From Pocillopora verrucosa (Eukaryota > Cnidaria > Anthozoa > Scleractinia > Pocilloporidae): DNA of 64,000 nt. Below the pieces are notes generated by a model that saw only the letters and a program-made list of their open reading frames with translations, had not been told where the DNA came from and searched no databases. The stretch is from contig NC_089319.1 of assembly GCF_036669915.1 (NCBI RefSeq), positions 20,455,385 through 20,519,384 on the forward strand, in the 5' to 3' direction. Shown here in pieces: positions 41,678 through 51,809 of this stretch. Each line of letters opens with the position of its first letter. Within the stretch, counting starts at the first letter, position 1. The translations under genes and the position numbers were made by a program.

Positions 41678-44600
41678 TCAGAGATCAAGCCTCTGTGGTG
41701 CCCTGCGAACTCTCTGAGGGTGTTGTCGCATTTTGACCATCGGACTAACTGTAGCTGGTTTAGCATCAGGAGGGTCAGGTACCGTAGGTGTGGAAACAGG
41801 AACCATCTTTGGTTGATCTTTTTTGGAACCTCCTGGAGCTGTGCCGCCCTCAGTGGTTGGAGTACTTGATGTAATTGGGGTCAGTGGTGTGTTGGCCACT
41901 TCAGGTTGGCTGACTTCAACACTACAGTCGGCGTCAGTGCTTTCAACTGTGTGTCCAACTGCCGTTGGTCTCAACTGATCAATATGTCGGCGCCAGATCA
42001 GTCCCGGTGCCACCTGTACCTCATACATCAGCGGACCTGTTTTGTTAACAATCAGCCCTGGACGCCACTTCAGATCCCCTCGATAATCCCGTGACATAAC
42101 TGAGTCACCAATCTCTAACTGGCGATACTGTTTACCCTTGTCAATCGCTGCCTTAATGCTCTGCTGGTGTTGTTGGTTAACCATCTTACGGTTTAAGTTA
42201 GGTTTCACCAAATCTAGGAGAGTACGCAATGGTCTTCCCAGGAGTAACTGTGCTGGGCTCTCACCGGTGGTGGAGTGTGGAGTGTTCCTGTAAGCTATGA
42301 GAAACTTCGCCAACTTCTCCCTCACTGGCTTGGGGCTTTGACGCATGGAACGCAAAGCCTGTTTGAAGGTTTGTACTGTCCTTTCCGCAAGACCATTCGT
42401 CGCTGGATGGTACGGTGCTGAAGTTATATGGCGGATGCCATTGGACTTGACAAATGTCTGGAATTCCTCAGAAACAAACTGTGTACCATTGTCACTGACT
42501 ATCTGTTCTGGAATTCCAAATCTGGCGAACAAATCGCGTAGAATTTCGATAGTCGAACTTGAAGAAGTTGACTTGACTGGAACCACTTCTGGCCACTTGG
42601 TGTGTGCGTCGACAACCACTAAGAACATCGAGTTCTGAAATGGCCCTGCGTAGTCGATGTGTATACGCTGCCATGGTGTAGTGGCCCACTCCCACGGATG
42701 TAGTGGTGTTTTAGCAGGCATCTTCTGGTTTTGCTGACACCCGCTGCAGCCTTTCGCTAGCTCTTCCAGATGACCATTGATATTAGGCCACCATACGTAG
42801 CTCCTCGCGAGTGCTTTCATTTTGACCATGCCCAGATGCCCATCATGAAGTTCCTCTAACACTCTGCTTTGTAACTTATTGGGAACTACCACTCTCATTC
42901 CCCATAGGATGCAGCCTTGGTGAACTGTCAGTTCATTGCGTCGCTCGTAATAAGGCTTGTCTCCCTCCACACGAGTAGACCATCCTTTCACGATAGAATC
43001 ATGTATCCTCGCTAGGACAACGTCACGACGTGTTTCTCTTGCCACTGCTTCACTGGTTATAGGTAATGGCACAAACTGAGAGGCGTGGAACACCTCTGTT
43101 GAATCCACCTCCAAGTCTTCTCGCTCTTTCTGCTGGAGAGGGAGCCGCGACAGTCCATCGGCATTGCAGTGTTTGGTTGTACTCTTATACTCAATGATAT
43201 AGTCGAACCCAGACAAGAACAATGCATATCGCTGAAGCCTTGCAGCAGTCATGGCTGGAACTCCCTTTTCTGGGTGGAAGATGGCAGTGAGGGGCTTGTG
43301 GTCTGTAATGAGCGTAAATCGTCTCCCATAGAGGTAAACATGAAATCGTTTCACCCCCCACACAATGGACAATGCCTCCTTGTCTATCTGTGCATACCGT
43401 CGTTCAGTCTTGGTCAACGATCGGGACGCAAAAGCTACCGGCCTTTCGCTACCATCGGACATGACGTGTGAAAGAACCGCGCCGATGCCAGTTGGTGAAG
43501 CATCACATGCCAGCCTAACCGGTAATGCTGGGTCATAGTGCGTTAGCACCTGCTCAGATGTAATCATACGCTTAGCCTCAGTGAACGCTCGCTCGCACCG
43601 TTCAGTCCACTGCCATTGGTTGTTTTGCTCTAACAACTGGTGAAGTGGGTGGAGAACTGTAGACGCATTGGGCAAGAAACGGTTGTAATAGTTTACGAGC
43701 CCTAAAAATGAGCGAAGCTGTGACACATTCTCAGGTCTTGGTGCACTGACCACTGCTTCAATCTTCTCTTGTGTCTTGTGTAGACCTTCCTTATCGATCT
43801 CATGCCCACAAAACTGAACTCTATCTTTGAAGAACTCGCACTTCTCCTTGTTAGCCTTCAGACCCGCATCTTGTAATCGCTTGAGTACACTCTCCAGGTT
43901 CTCCAAATGTTCTTCATCGGTTTTGCCTGTGACAATCATGTCATCAAGGATGCACTGGGTCCCAGGTATTCCCTGTAATACCTGGTCTATAGCACGCTGC
44001 CAAATGGCTGGAGACGAAGAGATGCCAAAGACTAAGCGATTGTATCGAAAAAGGCCCTTGTGTGTATTAATCGTAAGGAGTTCCTTGGATCTTTCGGTTA
44101 CTTCCATCTGGTGATAAGCTTGGCGAAGGTCAAGCTTGCTGAAATGTCTACCGCCAGCCAAATTTGCAAAAATATCCTCTATACGTGGCAGAGGGTACTG
44201 TTCTGCAAGAAGTACTGGGTTCACTGAGACCTTAAAATCGCCACAAACTCGTACCGATCCGTTTCGCTTGACTACCGGGACAATTGGGGTCGCCCATTCA
44301 CTGTATTCTACTTTAGAGAGAATACCTTCCTTCTCTAAGCGTGTCAATTCTGCTTCTACTTTGGGGCGGAGTGCGTATGGCACTTGGCGTGGTTTATGAA
44401 AGCTGGACTGGCAGCCTTCCTCGACCTTCAAATCCGCCTTGTAGCCTTTAAGTGTGCCCAGATTTTCGGAGAATACAGACTCGTACTTCTGTAGTAGCTG
44501 ATCCACTTTGCGTGCCATACCCCCTTCTGAAGTCTTGCTAAGCTTAAAGGTTTTGATTTCACCCCAGTTCAGTTGAATGTTGGACAGCCAGTCACGCCCA

Positions 44601-45781
44601 AACAGTGCTGGTCCCTGCGTCTCAACAACTTGTAGGTTTAACTCTTTTTCCTGGCCCTTGAACTTAACATTACATCTCATCTCTCCCTTAGGTGTGATTT
44701 TCTGCCCAGTGTATGTCTTAAGTGTCACAAGGCTCTTTGAAAGTTTGACATGATTAAAATGTTCCTTATATTGTTTGTATGGAAGTACAGACACCGCTGA
44801 CCCTGTGTCTAGTTCCATCTTGACCACCTTTCCCTGTATTTCGGGGTTGACCCATATTACGTGATCCTTGTCACCCACATTATTAACCTCAAGGGATGCC
44901 AAATAATCATCGCTGTCCCCGTCATCGCTGTCTACATAATTTACTGGGGGTTGGGAAACTTGTGTCTCTTTTTTCTTTGATTTACAAGCCCTCACAATGT
45001 GACCAGTCTTGTTACAGTGGTGGCATTTTTCTTTCTTGAATGGACAACTTTTGTGATCATGAATTCCCAAACAGCGGTAGCAACTTTGATCACCCGTTCT
45101 CTTGGGGGAAAAAGAACCCTTTTTCTCTGAAAGCTTGGCTTCTCTCTTGAATTTAAGCTTCTTGCCTGGCTTTGATTTGGCTAATAGACCGATTGATTCT
45201 GACGCTTTATTCCCCTGGAGAGCTTCAACATCCTTGTAAGATTGCTCAATAGCTAAGCACTTTGCAACAGCAATGTCAAATGTTAGTTCCTCAAGCTTAA
45301 GTTTCAAAAGCTCTGACATCATTCTCTTATCTCGAATACCCGAAACCAGTCTATCTCTAAGCCTTTCCAAACGCATGGCGTCGTTAAATTTGCAATCCAT
45401 AGCTAGATGTTTCAAAACAGCAACATATTGACTCACCGTTTCTCCTGCGTTACGTGCTCGGTTGTCAAACTCATACCTGGCTACTAAAGCAGACTTCTGT
45501 GGCTTCAATTGTTCGCGGAGACGCTCTACGATTGCGTTGTACGTGAGAGAATCTTCTCCTAACAAGGTCGGAGCCATCAAATCTTTCGCCAGTTGGTACG
45601 TTTCAGTGGGAAGATTGGTTAACAGGATGGCTTTCTTCTGTTTCGCGTCGGTCACTCCATTGGCCACGAAGAAGAATCCTAACTGTTCTGTATACGCCTC
45701 GAAGTCAGTTCCCACAGTGAACTTTTGAACTTTTCCGATGTTACGAACTGGATTTGGTGCCGTATTTGCATCGCTGGCCAT
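41678..45781 (-). CDS. Gag-Pol polyprotein of the Gypsy-type element
   Basis: One uninterrupted frame of 1367 codons from the ATG at 45781. Residues 1 to about 200 are Gag-like. Two Cys/His knuckles follow: C234/C237/H243/C246 (irregular spacing) and C253/C256/H261/C266 (CX2CX4HX4C). Protease has LDTGS with the catalytic Asp at 325. Reverse transcriptase (about 470-660) has KLDLRQAYHQ (Asp551) and LDDM (Asp613, Asp614). RNase H has ACDASP (Asp760). Integrase has an H/C zinc region (about 979-1015: H979, H982, C1012, C1015) and the DDE triad Asp1043, Asp1097, Glu1133 (IDYAGPF, SDNGTQF, NGLAERT). Gag and Pol are fused without a frameshift, and there is no envelope frame. All key residues I can check are present, so it may still be competent. 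Confidence 0.97.
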   Translation of the reverse strand: MASDANTAPNPVRNIGKVQKFTVGTDFEAYTEQLGFFFVANGVTDAKQKKAILLTNLPTETYQLAKDLMAPTLLGEDSLTYNAIVERLREQLKPQKSALVARYEFDNRARNAGETVSQYVAVLKHLAMDCKFNDAMRLERLRDRLVSGIRDKRMMSELLKLKLEELTFDIAVAKCLAIEQSYKDVEALQGNKASESIGLLAKSKPGKKLKFKREAKLSEKKGSFSPKRTGDQSCYRCLGIHDHKSCPFKKEKCHHCNKTGHIVRACKSKKKETQVSQPPVNYVDSDDGDSDDYLASLEVNNVGDKDHVIWVNPEIQGKVVKMELDTGSAVSVLPYKQYKEHFNHVKLSKSLVTLKTYTGQKITPKGEMRCNVKFKGQEKELNLQVVETQGPALFGRDWLSNIQLNWGEIKTFKLSKTSEGGMARKVDQLLQKYESVFSENLGTLKGYKADLKVEEGCQSSFHKPRQVPYALRPKVEAELTRLEKEGILSKVEYSEWATPIVPVVKRNGSVRVCGDFKVSVNPVLLAEQYPLPRIEDIFANLAGGRHFSKLDLRQAYHQMEVTERSKELLTINTHKGLFRYNRLVFGISSSPAIWQRAIDQVLQGIPGTQCILDDMIVTGKTDEEHLENLESVLKRLQDAGLKANKEKCEFFKDRVQFCGHEIDKEGLHKTQEKIEAVVSAPRPENVSQLRSFLGLVNYYNRFLPNASTVLHPLHQLLEQNNQWQWTERCERAFTEAKRMITSEQVLTHYDPALPVRLACDASPTGIGAVLSHVMSDGSERPVAFASRSLTKTERRYAQIDKEALSIVWGVKRFHVYLYGRRFTLITDHKPLTAIFHPEKGVPAMTAARLQRYALFLSGFDYIIEYKSTTKHCNADGLSRLPLQQKEREDLEVDSTEVFHASQFVPLPITSEAVARETRRDVVLARIHDSIVKGWSTRVEGDKPYYERRNELTVHQGCILWGMRVVVPNKLQSRVLEELHDGHLGMVKMKALARSYVWWPNINGHLEELAKGCSGCQQNQKMPAKTPLHPWEWATTPWQRIHIDYAGPFQNSMFLVVVDAHTKWPEVVPVKSTSSSSTIEILRDLFARFGIPEQIVSDNGTQFVSEEFQTFVKSNGIRHITSAPYHPATNGLAERTVQTFKQALRSMRQSPKPVREKLAKFLIAYRNTPHSTTGESPAQLLLGRPLRTLLDLVKPNLNRKMVNQQHQQSIKAAIDKGKQYRQLEIGDSVMSRDYRGDLKWRPGLIVNKTGPLMYEVQVAPGLIWRRHIDQLRPTAVGHTVESTDADCSVEVSQPEVANTPLTPITSSTPTTEGGTAPGGSKKDQPKMVPVSTPTVPDPPDAKPATVSPMVKMRQHPQRVRRAPQRLDL

Positions 45782-45852
45782 CGTGGACGTTATGTGGATT
45801 TAGTTTAGGGATGTCTTCACTTTTAGCAGCCAAAAAGGTCCCTTAATATCCC

Positions 45853-45870
45853 AATCCTCGTCGCCAAAAT
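45853..45870 (-). promoter_or_regulatory. Primer-binding-site-like sequence
   Basis: Directly inside the 5' LTR the minus strand reads TTTTGGCGACGAGGATTGGG. Position and TGGCGACGAGG text are as seen at primer-binding sites of metazoan Gypsy-type elements. I cannot say which tRNA primes. Confidence 0.6.
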
Positions 45871-46014
45871 TGTCATGTATTACTTAAGAACTACACACCC
45901 CAAACAACATGGCGGTTCGGTAAGTAAAAGACTGTTTAATGAAGCCTCATGCGTGCGCATGAGCAAACCATATATGGTAACACACAACATACAACACACT
46001 GGAAAACCATAACA
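45871..46014 (-). repeat. 5' LTR of the Gypsy-type element
   Basis: 144 bp, identical to the other LTR at 41377-41520. It is short for a Gypsy-type LTR. It should carry the promoter for the minus-strand element; the CCATATATGG box lies at 45968-45977. Confidence 0.95.
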
Positions 46015-46689
46015 GTCACGAAACCGGTAACGGAAACACAGGTTATCCGTCGTGTTTCCGGAACGGTTTAACACGTTTCTGCCACGTTTCCGTTTACGGA
46101 TTCTTTCAATTTCGTCCTGTGAAGAGGACCCTCCCTATGTTGACGAACCTCAATAACTCGTTGATTTTACTGTTTTTACACAGATTTGATTTTAACCATA
46201 TTCGCCAAAATAACTGCCAAAACACGGCAAACCAGTATCTCGGCCAAGAGCGATATTGGCCATTTCACACATCCTTATTAGATATGAATTTTATTAAAGA
46301 TTGTCATTCTAGCATATGTTGGCTAGTCACCACAGGTTTCTTGATTTTCATGGGAAAGTGGCATTGGTTGGTACCATGACCAATCTCCTCGACTTTCCCA
46401 TGATTTTCATAGGATGTTAGCGACCCATACTTCGAACCTCAGTTGTTTTTTTTTTTTTACATTGGCACGAGTTTCACAACTTTCTTGTGGTTTGGCATTG
46501 ACTCAGAGTTGGGCTTATTTTTATGGCTAATCCATCGGCGACTTTCTCATGATTTTCTTGGGTTCTCAACAGTGACACGCACTTTGGAACCATAATTTTA
46601 TAAATATGTCAACACTGGCAAATACTGCTAAAATCTACACTCTACTAAACTCCATGTACCACAATATCCACACAACTGCGTGTGCCTAC

Positions 46690-47850
46690 TTGAAAATCCT
46701 AACCCTAACCCTAAAACTATCCAGTTAGCCTAGTATTGTATTGCTGGTTTGAGTGACTAAACTGGCTCAAATGATCCAGCTGCTTAAAAATCTAAGCACA
46801 GAGTAAGTTTAAAAGATTCAATTTTGTAAGGTTTCGAAACAGTTCCAAAATTAACATGCACATAGCTCAGTGTAAAACATCGAAGCTTCTAGGACTTCTT
46901 ATGATTCCTACGAACGTACACACCTAATGCACGTCAATTTGCCTTTTTTGTCCTCGAACGATCACGTCTTCATGGTAACGTGGTGTAAGAACTGTACAGC
47001 ACTTTATAAATATATGTTTTACTTGACGGTAAAAGTTTGAATCCGTACAAGGAAACGTAACGGAAACAGGCGATGATAATATTCCGTTGACAGAAATGCA
47101 ACGGAAACGTGTCGTCATATTTCCGTTCAGGAATCATAACGGAAACATAACAGGTCCAAGGAAGAAGTGAATGATGTGGAAACATAGAGTTTCATTTTTC
47201 CGAATTACGGAATCATGCTATTTCGTCCTGTGCTCACTCTAACTCTGTGCTATCCTAAACCTAACCCAAACCCCAAACCAATCCTAAGCTATGGTAAAGG
47301 GTTTAAGTCAGGGTTGAGGATAGGGTTAGGGCAGGAGCCCATTACCTGGTTAGGGTTAGAGTTTGGGTTGCTTCGGTTCAGAGGGGTTTAGTGTTACAAT
47401 CAGGGTTAGGGCTAGGGTAAAATTATGCTTAGAGTTAGCGGGGTTTAGTGTTAGAATTAGGGTTAAGGCTAGGATGAGGCTATGCTTAGGGTTGGCGTTA
47501 ATATGTTTCTACAAGCATTCAATTGCAGGGTTTTTGGTATTGTGTTTGTAAATTTCAGTAACTACTTGAAAGTTTACTGAAAAACAAACTATAGGCCGAC
47601 TGGTACACTTACAGGATAGATAGAGAAGGTTGGGGTTAGGGTTAGGGTTAGGATTAGGTCTAGGTTAAGGGCTATAGGTTAGGGTTTAGGGTTTAGGGTT
47701 AGGGTTTAGGGTTATGTTGTGGGGCTAAGGTTAGGGTTAGGGTTTAGGCTTAGTGTTAGGGTTAGAGGGTCTGCGGTTGAGGTTAGGGCTAGGGTGAAGG
47801 TTTGGGGTTAGGGTTTGGGGGTAGGGTTAGTGTTTAGGGTAAGGGTGTAA
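46690..47850. repeat. Degenerate telomere-like (TTAGGG) arrays
   Basis: CCTAACCCTAACCCTAAAAC appears near 46698. Between about 47230 and 47850 runs of GGTTAGGGTTAGGG alternate with GGTTTAGGGTTTAGGG variants and unrelated DNA. The words are imperfect, as in interstitial telomeric or derived satellite sequence. The block lies near the middle of the foldback element. No reading frame is credible here. Confidence 0.85.
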
Positions 47851-47889
47851 GCCTCTTCAAAAATATTTTTAAGAAGATTTTGTCACCTT

Positions 47890-48335
47890 TTTCACTTAAA
47901 TAACCACCTCAAGAATTTTGACCAGTTAGATTATTTGAAGCGGTTGGATTAATTTTGATTGGGGTTTAATAACTTTTAGTAGTTGGATGATTATTTTTAC
48001 CAGTTGAACCACTGTAATATGCTGGATCTTTTTAACTAATGTTACCATCCTTACCTGAATTATTTGAACCAATTTCACTGGTTACACATGCATTATCCAG
48101 TTAGACCATTTCAACTGGTTGGATTATTTAAACCAGTTTGTCCATTTTAGATATTAGCATCATTTTATCAAGTTGGATCATGTTAACCAGTCGCACCATT
48201 TTACTAAGTGAGATCGTTTCTTCCGATTGGACCATGTCACGTATTTAAAATCTTTTCACCGTTTAAACCATTTTATCTTGTTTTGGCTGGTTGGACCATG
48301 TTAACCAGTTGCATCATTTTGACTGGAGTGAAAAG
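47890..48335. repeat. Degenerate minisatellite, ACCAGTTGGACCATTTTA-like
   Basis: Words such as CCAGTTAGATTATTT, CCAGTTGAACCACT, CAGTTGGATCATGTTAACC and GGTTGGACCATGTTAACC recur about 18-20 times with unit lengths near 17 or 34 bases. Copies are diverged, and the array lies between two telomere-like blocks. Confidence 0.75.
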
Positions 48336-48339
48336 TTCC

Positions 48340-48425
48340 GTTCTTAACCCGAGCCCTAACCCTAACCCGGGGTTAGGGTTAGGGTTAGGATAGCTCGCAG
48401 CTAGAGTTAGGGCTTGGGTAGGGTG
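48340..48425. repeat. Palindromic telomere-like junction (CCCTAA to TTAGGG)
   Basis: GAGCCCTAACCCTAACCC is followed at once by GGGGTTAGGGTTAGGGTTAG. On the plus strand the C-rich repeats come first and the G-rich second, so the two arrays diverge from a centre at about 48369. That is the reverse of a chromosome end-fusion signature. Confidence 0.85.
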
Positions 48426-49029
48426 AGATTATGATTTCTTTTTTTTTTTGTCCTTACTCATGAAGTTGATTTTGGCATTTCAAACAAAAACTCTGCTAGA
48501 GCATTAATTGAATGACATATCATGCACTTACTTTGAAGCAAGAACACTTTTTTTTTAATTCAGAAAAATACCTTTTTATTTTTTTTTTAAGGACTGCTGG
48601 ATATAACCTGTACAACCAAGATGAATTTACATTCATTATTTGTCATAACTTACACTAAATTAGAAATTCAAGTATGAAATGAGGGTACTAGCCCTTTAAT
48701 AGTGTTCAAAATTTCCATATGCAGGGGTACTTGTGGCTACTGGAGAAGAATCAGTCTTTAACCCTTCACCCCCCCCCCCCAAGGGAGATAATAAGTACAG
48801 ATATCCTCTTCCCTAGGGGCAACTAGCTCAAAAGTGAGTGATCTCAAGGGCCCTCCAAAAACGTTTTCTACAGCAATAACTAAGCTCTACAGAAGCACAC
48901 TATGCAGACAAAAGGTGTAGGAGAATCAATGAATTCTTTAATTCTTGGTCCCTCCCAGGCCAACCTATTGTACAAATCTCATGACATCTGTTCCAGTTTC
49001 ATCAGTCAATTTTTCAAGCTTCAAGCTTT

Positions 49030-51626
49030 TCCTGCAATTATGTACTTGTTCTTGAAGCTGAAAACTAACAAGGTTCCTGTAAATTAAGTTTACATAACAA
49101 CCTAACAATTTGTGAAAATCACACAAATCCCAAGCTATATCCAGAATTATGCTCTTAATAAAATAAACTTTTAAAGCAAATTGGGATTTTGCCCTAGTTC
49201 TTTTTATTTTTTTGTTACTTTTTAAATACATTTGTATAAATAATGCTCTCCTAACTCTCCCCAAAACTTTTAGAACAGATGCAAACTCTTAAGAATGATC
49301 AAGCTTTACCTTATTATTAAAAATTTTTACATCTTAGACTACCAAGTTATCACAGAGGTTTTTTTCGGTACTTTGACCTGTTTAACACCTAAAAAGAAGA
49401 ACACATACATAACACACACACAATCAGCCAGGTCAAAATGTGCTGCAGCCAACAATTTGGCCACCTACAATGAAATAGCTGCCAATTTCACACATGTCAG
49501 ACTTCTATTCAGGACAAGATTTGGCCTCTGCTACCTATTACTATTGCCAGCTTGCCTGCCACTCAAAATTTCAACTGAGATTGTACATACATACATGTGG
49601 GATTAGGTTACACGAGCGAACATGCACTATTGAAAGAGGTCAATGAATTATAACTCAAAGAAACATTGATAAATAAAATAAATCAATAGAAATGACAAAA
49701 ATTAAACTAACAGCAGACAGCTCTTTTTTGGCCTTCGGGGCCTGATCAGTGCAGTGATCTTCAACTAAGTGCTTAATTTGGACATAAAACCAAAACTTGT
49801 TATGGTTAAATATTATTATTTTTCTTTCAATATTCCCATTCCAGCTGATGTATATTATTTGAATAACAAATCTTATTAGCATGTTAAAATCACCTGAGGA
49901 CAAGGCATACACTTTGTGCCAAAATTGCTTTGCATCAAGTACGTTATCTAGTACATCATTACCATCTTCAGGTATTTCTAATTTACTCTTGAAAATCACA
50001 CAAATCATAAGCTATATACAGCATACAATTGGCAGCAAATTATTAAAAAGGAATGCAGTAATCTTTGATAATAAGAGTAGCTAAATAACAAATAGCCTAG
50101 TCAAAATGTGCCGGTAACCAGGGATTTGGCTTTCCACACAGAACATTTGTTAGGCGTCTAGTCTGGACAAGGTTTGGTCTCTACCTTCTGTTACTATAGC
50201 CAGCTTGCCTACTTCTAAAAAACGTTTTGACTAAGCTGAAAAAAATGTTTGAGAGAAAAATGGCCACAACAAGCCCACTTACTGCAAAATAAGAAACATA
50301 AAAGTAACACTTCAAATTAATACAGAATATAAGCCTTGCAGGATTTGGCTCTCAATAAAATTAGTTAAAATAGCCGATCTTGAGTTTAACTACTCACTCA
50401 AAATGGGCCGACAGCCTGCAATTTGGCCACCTACAATGAAGTATCTTCCACTGACTTTACACCTTTCAGACTGCTTTTCAGGATGAGGTTTGGCCTCTGC
50501 TGCCTATAATTACAACAGCCAGCTTGACTACTACTAAAGAACATTTTGACTGGGCTGTGCAAGTGTTACTAGCATATAAAAAGCACCTTCAGGTAGATTA
50601 CAGCAAAGCAGACTTTGTACCAAAACACTTTGCATTAAGTACATCATTACCCTCTACAGGTATTTCTAGTTTACATGTGAAAATCCCACAAATCTCAAGG
50701 TATATTACATCATACATGTTGACAAAGCAATCAGGGGTACATTTTTCATAATAGGATGCAATGGTCTTCAGTATCAAGATTATTTGGTACCTAAATAGTA
50801 AAATGTTCGAGAGAAGAAATAATCATAAACATTTTTTCTTTCTCATCAGCATCGACTTCCAAAAGTAATGGATAATGACCACCTAAAACAAAGAAGAAAT
50901 AAATCAAATTTTTGATTTCACAGGGCTTCGATACGAAACAACTATACATATCTTTTATTTCCTACCACTTACAAGTGGCAGGAATGGCTGAAATGGCCTT
51001 CACGTGAACACAACAGAATCCTATGCGTGTATAACCATGTAGAACTATTTATTCGGTATCGAAATTACATCCCAAATGTCATGATATTTGACTGAAACTC
51101 AGCTTACCCATCTTTCGTTTAGACTTCGAAACTTGCTGCTTTTTACCACCGTTTCAATGTTTTCTTGTTGTTCAAAAGGTGGTAGGGCCATTGCAGACCG
51201 TGATTTTTTTTTTACTTGAGAACCAGATCACAACACCCAAGCCTTTTCACGCTAAATATTAAACTACTGAGATTTCCTTCGCCGCCGTAAGCCGCCATTT
51301 TATCTTTCCCTGAATACTAGTTCCCAAGCTTCGAGCCCGAAGGTCTCAGACATGCACTGAAATTATGATATTCGTTATTTCAGGGCCAATTTAGAAATAA
51401 CGATAATCGTTATTTTGGTGTCGAGATCATGCGATCACAACTGAACGCACATTTACCCCTTTCCTCCGCCATCTTGAATGTTGTAAGACAGTGGAACCGA
51501 GTCCTTCTCTTTATTTAACACGTGTAAAGAGCATTGGTAAAGAGTGCCACGAAATTACTATATCCATAAATTTGGTGCCAATTTAGAAATAACGATAATC
51601 GTAATTTCGGTCTCGAGATCATGTTG
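49030..51626 (-). repeat. Right terminal inverted repeat of the foldback element
   Basis: Reverse complement of 37990-40465. The first shared inner sequence is near GTACTTGTTCTTGAAGCTGA (about 49040). It ends GATCATGTTG at 51626, next to the CTCCACC target duplication. Carries the mirrored exon-like frame at 51108-51191. Confidence 0.9.
51108..51191 (-). CDS. Exon-like frame in right arm (28 codons, splice donor)
   Basis: Minus-strand ATG at 51191 reads MALPPFEQQENIETVVKSSK and on to AGATGG|GTAAGC, ending at 51108. It differs from the left-arm copy at one base of 84. The following acceptor-like site and short second exon are also conserved. It points inwards, as in the left arm. Confidence 0.4.
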
Positions 51627-51809
51627 CTCCACCACAACGGGTGGTGTCCAGCTCACGCTCATGCAGCTTCTTAGATGGAGCCTGCAGTCATTGATGCACG
51701 GGAGAGGAGGTACTGAAATGTCATGCGCTGCCTTCTACTAAAGAAGAAGAAACACAAATTCTAAACTGTTGCTTACAACGTTTTCTAAGACCATTTGTGA
51801 TCGAAAGAG

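Larger units (their letters stand above)
41377..46014 (-). mobile_element. Intact Ty3/Gypsy-type LTR retrotransposon, 4638 bp
   Basis: Two identical 144-bp LTRs bound the element, each starting TGTCATG and ending CATAACA on the plus strand. GTCAC lies directly outside both ends, a 5-bp target duplication. The gag-pol frame reads on the minus strand, so the 5' LTR is the right one. Pol order protease, RT, RNase H, integrase gives the Ty3/Gypsy assignment. No env-like frame is present. Identical LTRs and an unbroken frame indicate a very recent insertion. Confidence 0.97.
41244..46121. mobile_element. Inverted-repeat element (ends CACAGGACG), split by the retrotransposon
   Basis: CACAGGACGAAATTGCAAGA then ATCCGTAAACGGAAACGTGGC at the left end is mirrored at 46081-46121 (GCCACGTTTCCGTTTACGGA then TTCTTTCAATTTCGTCCTGTG): about 41 bases with one or two mismatches. 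AAG abuts both ends, a possible 3-bp target duplication. Without the retrotransposon and one copy of its target duplication the element is about 235 bp. The interior is rich in GGAAAC/GTTTCC words. CAC ends with a 3-bp duplication recall CACTA/EnSpm-type elements (inference). Confidence 0.8.
37990..51626. mobile_element. 13.6-kb foldback element with about 2.5-kb terminal inverted repeats
   Basis: The sequence starting CAACATGATCTCGAGACCGA at 37990 is repeated in reverse complement ending at 51626. The two arms can be followed to about 40465 and from about 49030. CTCCACC is found directly outside both ends (37983-37989 and 51627-51633), a perfect 7-bp target-site duplication, so the whole unit was inserted as one piece. 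The outer arms look about 98% identical; the inner arms carry indels. The interior holds a smaller inverted-repeat element, a Gypsy-type retrotransposon, telomere-like arrays and a minisatellite. I find no transposase, polymerase B or integrase apart from the nested retrotransposon's, so this copy is probably non-autonomous or uses an unrecognised protein. Superfamily not assigned. Confidence 0.9.

Noticed and set aside
48340-48425. Ancient telomere-telomere fusion
   Set aside because: A fusion should read TTAGGG then CCCTAA on one strand. Here it is CCCTAA then TTAGGG, and the block lies inside a transposon with its own target duplication.
37990-51626. Polinton/Maverick-type giant element
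   Set aside because: Those have protein-primed DNA polymerase B, a retroviral-type integrase of their own and 6-bp targets. None of these genes was seen and the duplication is 7 bp.
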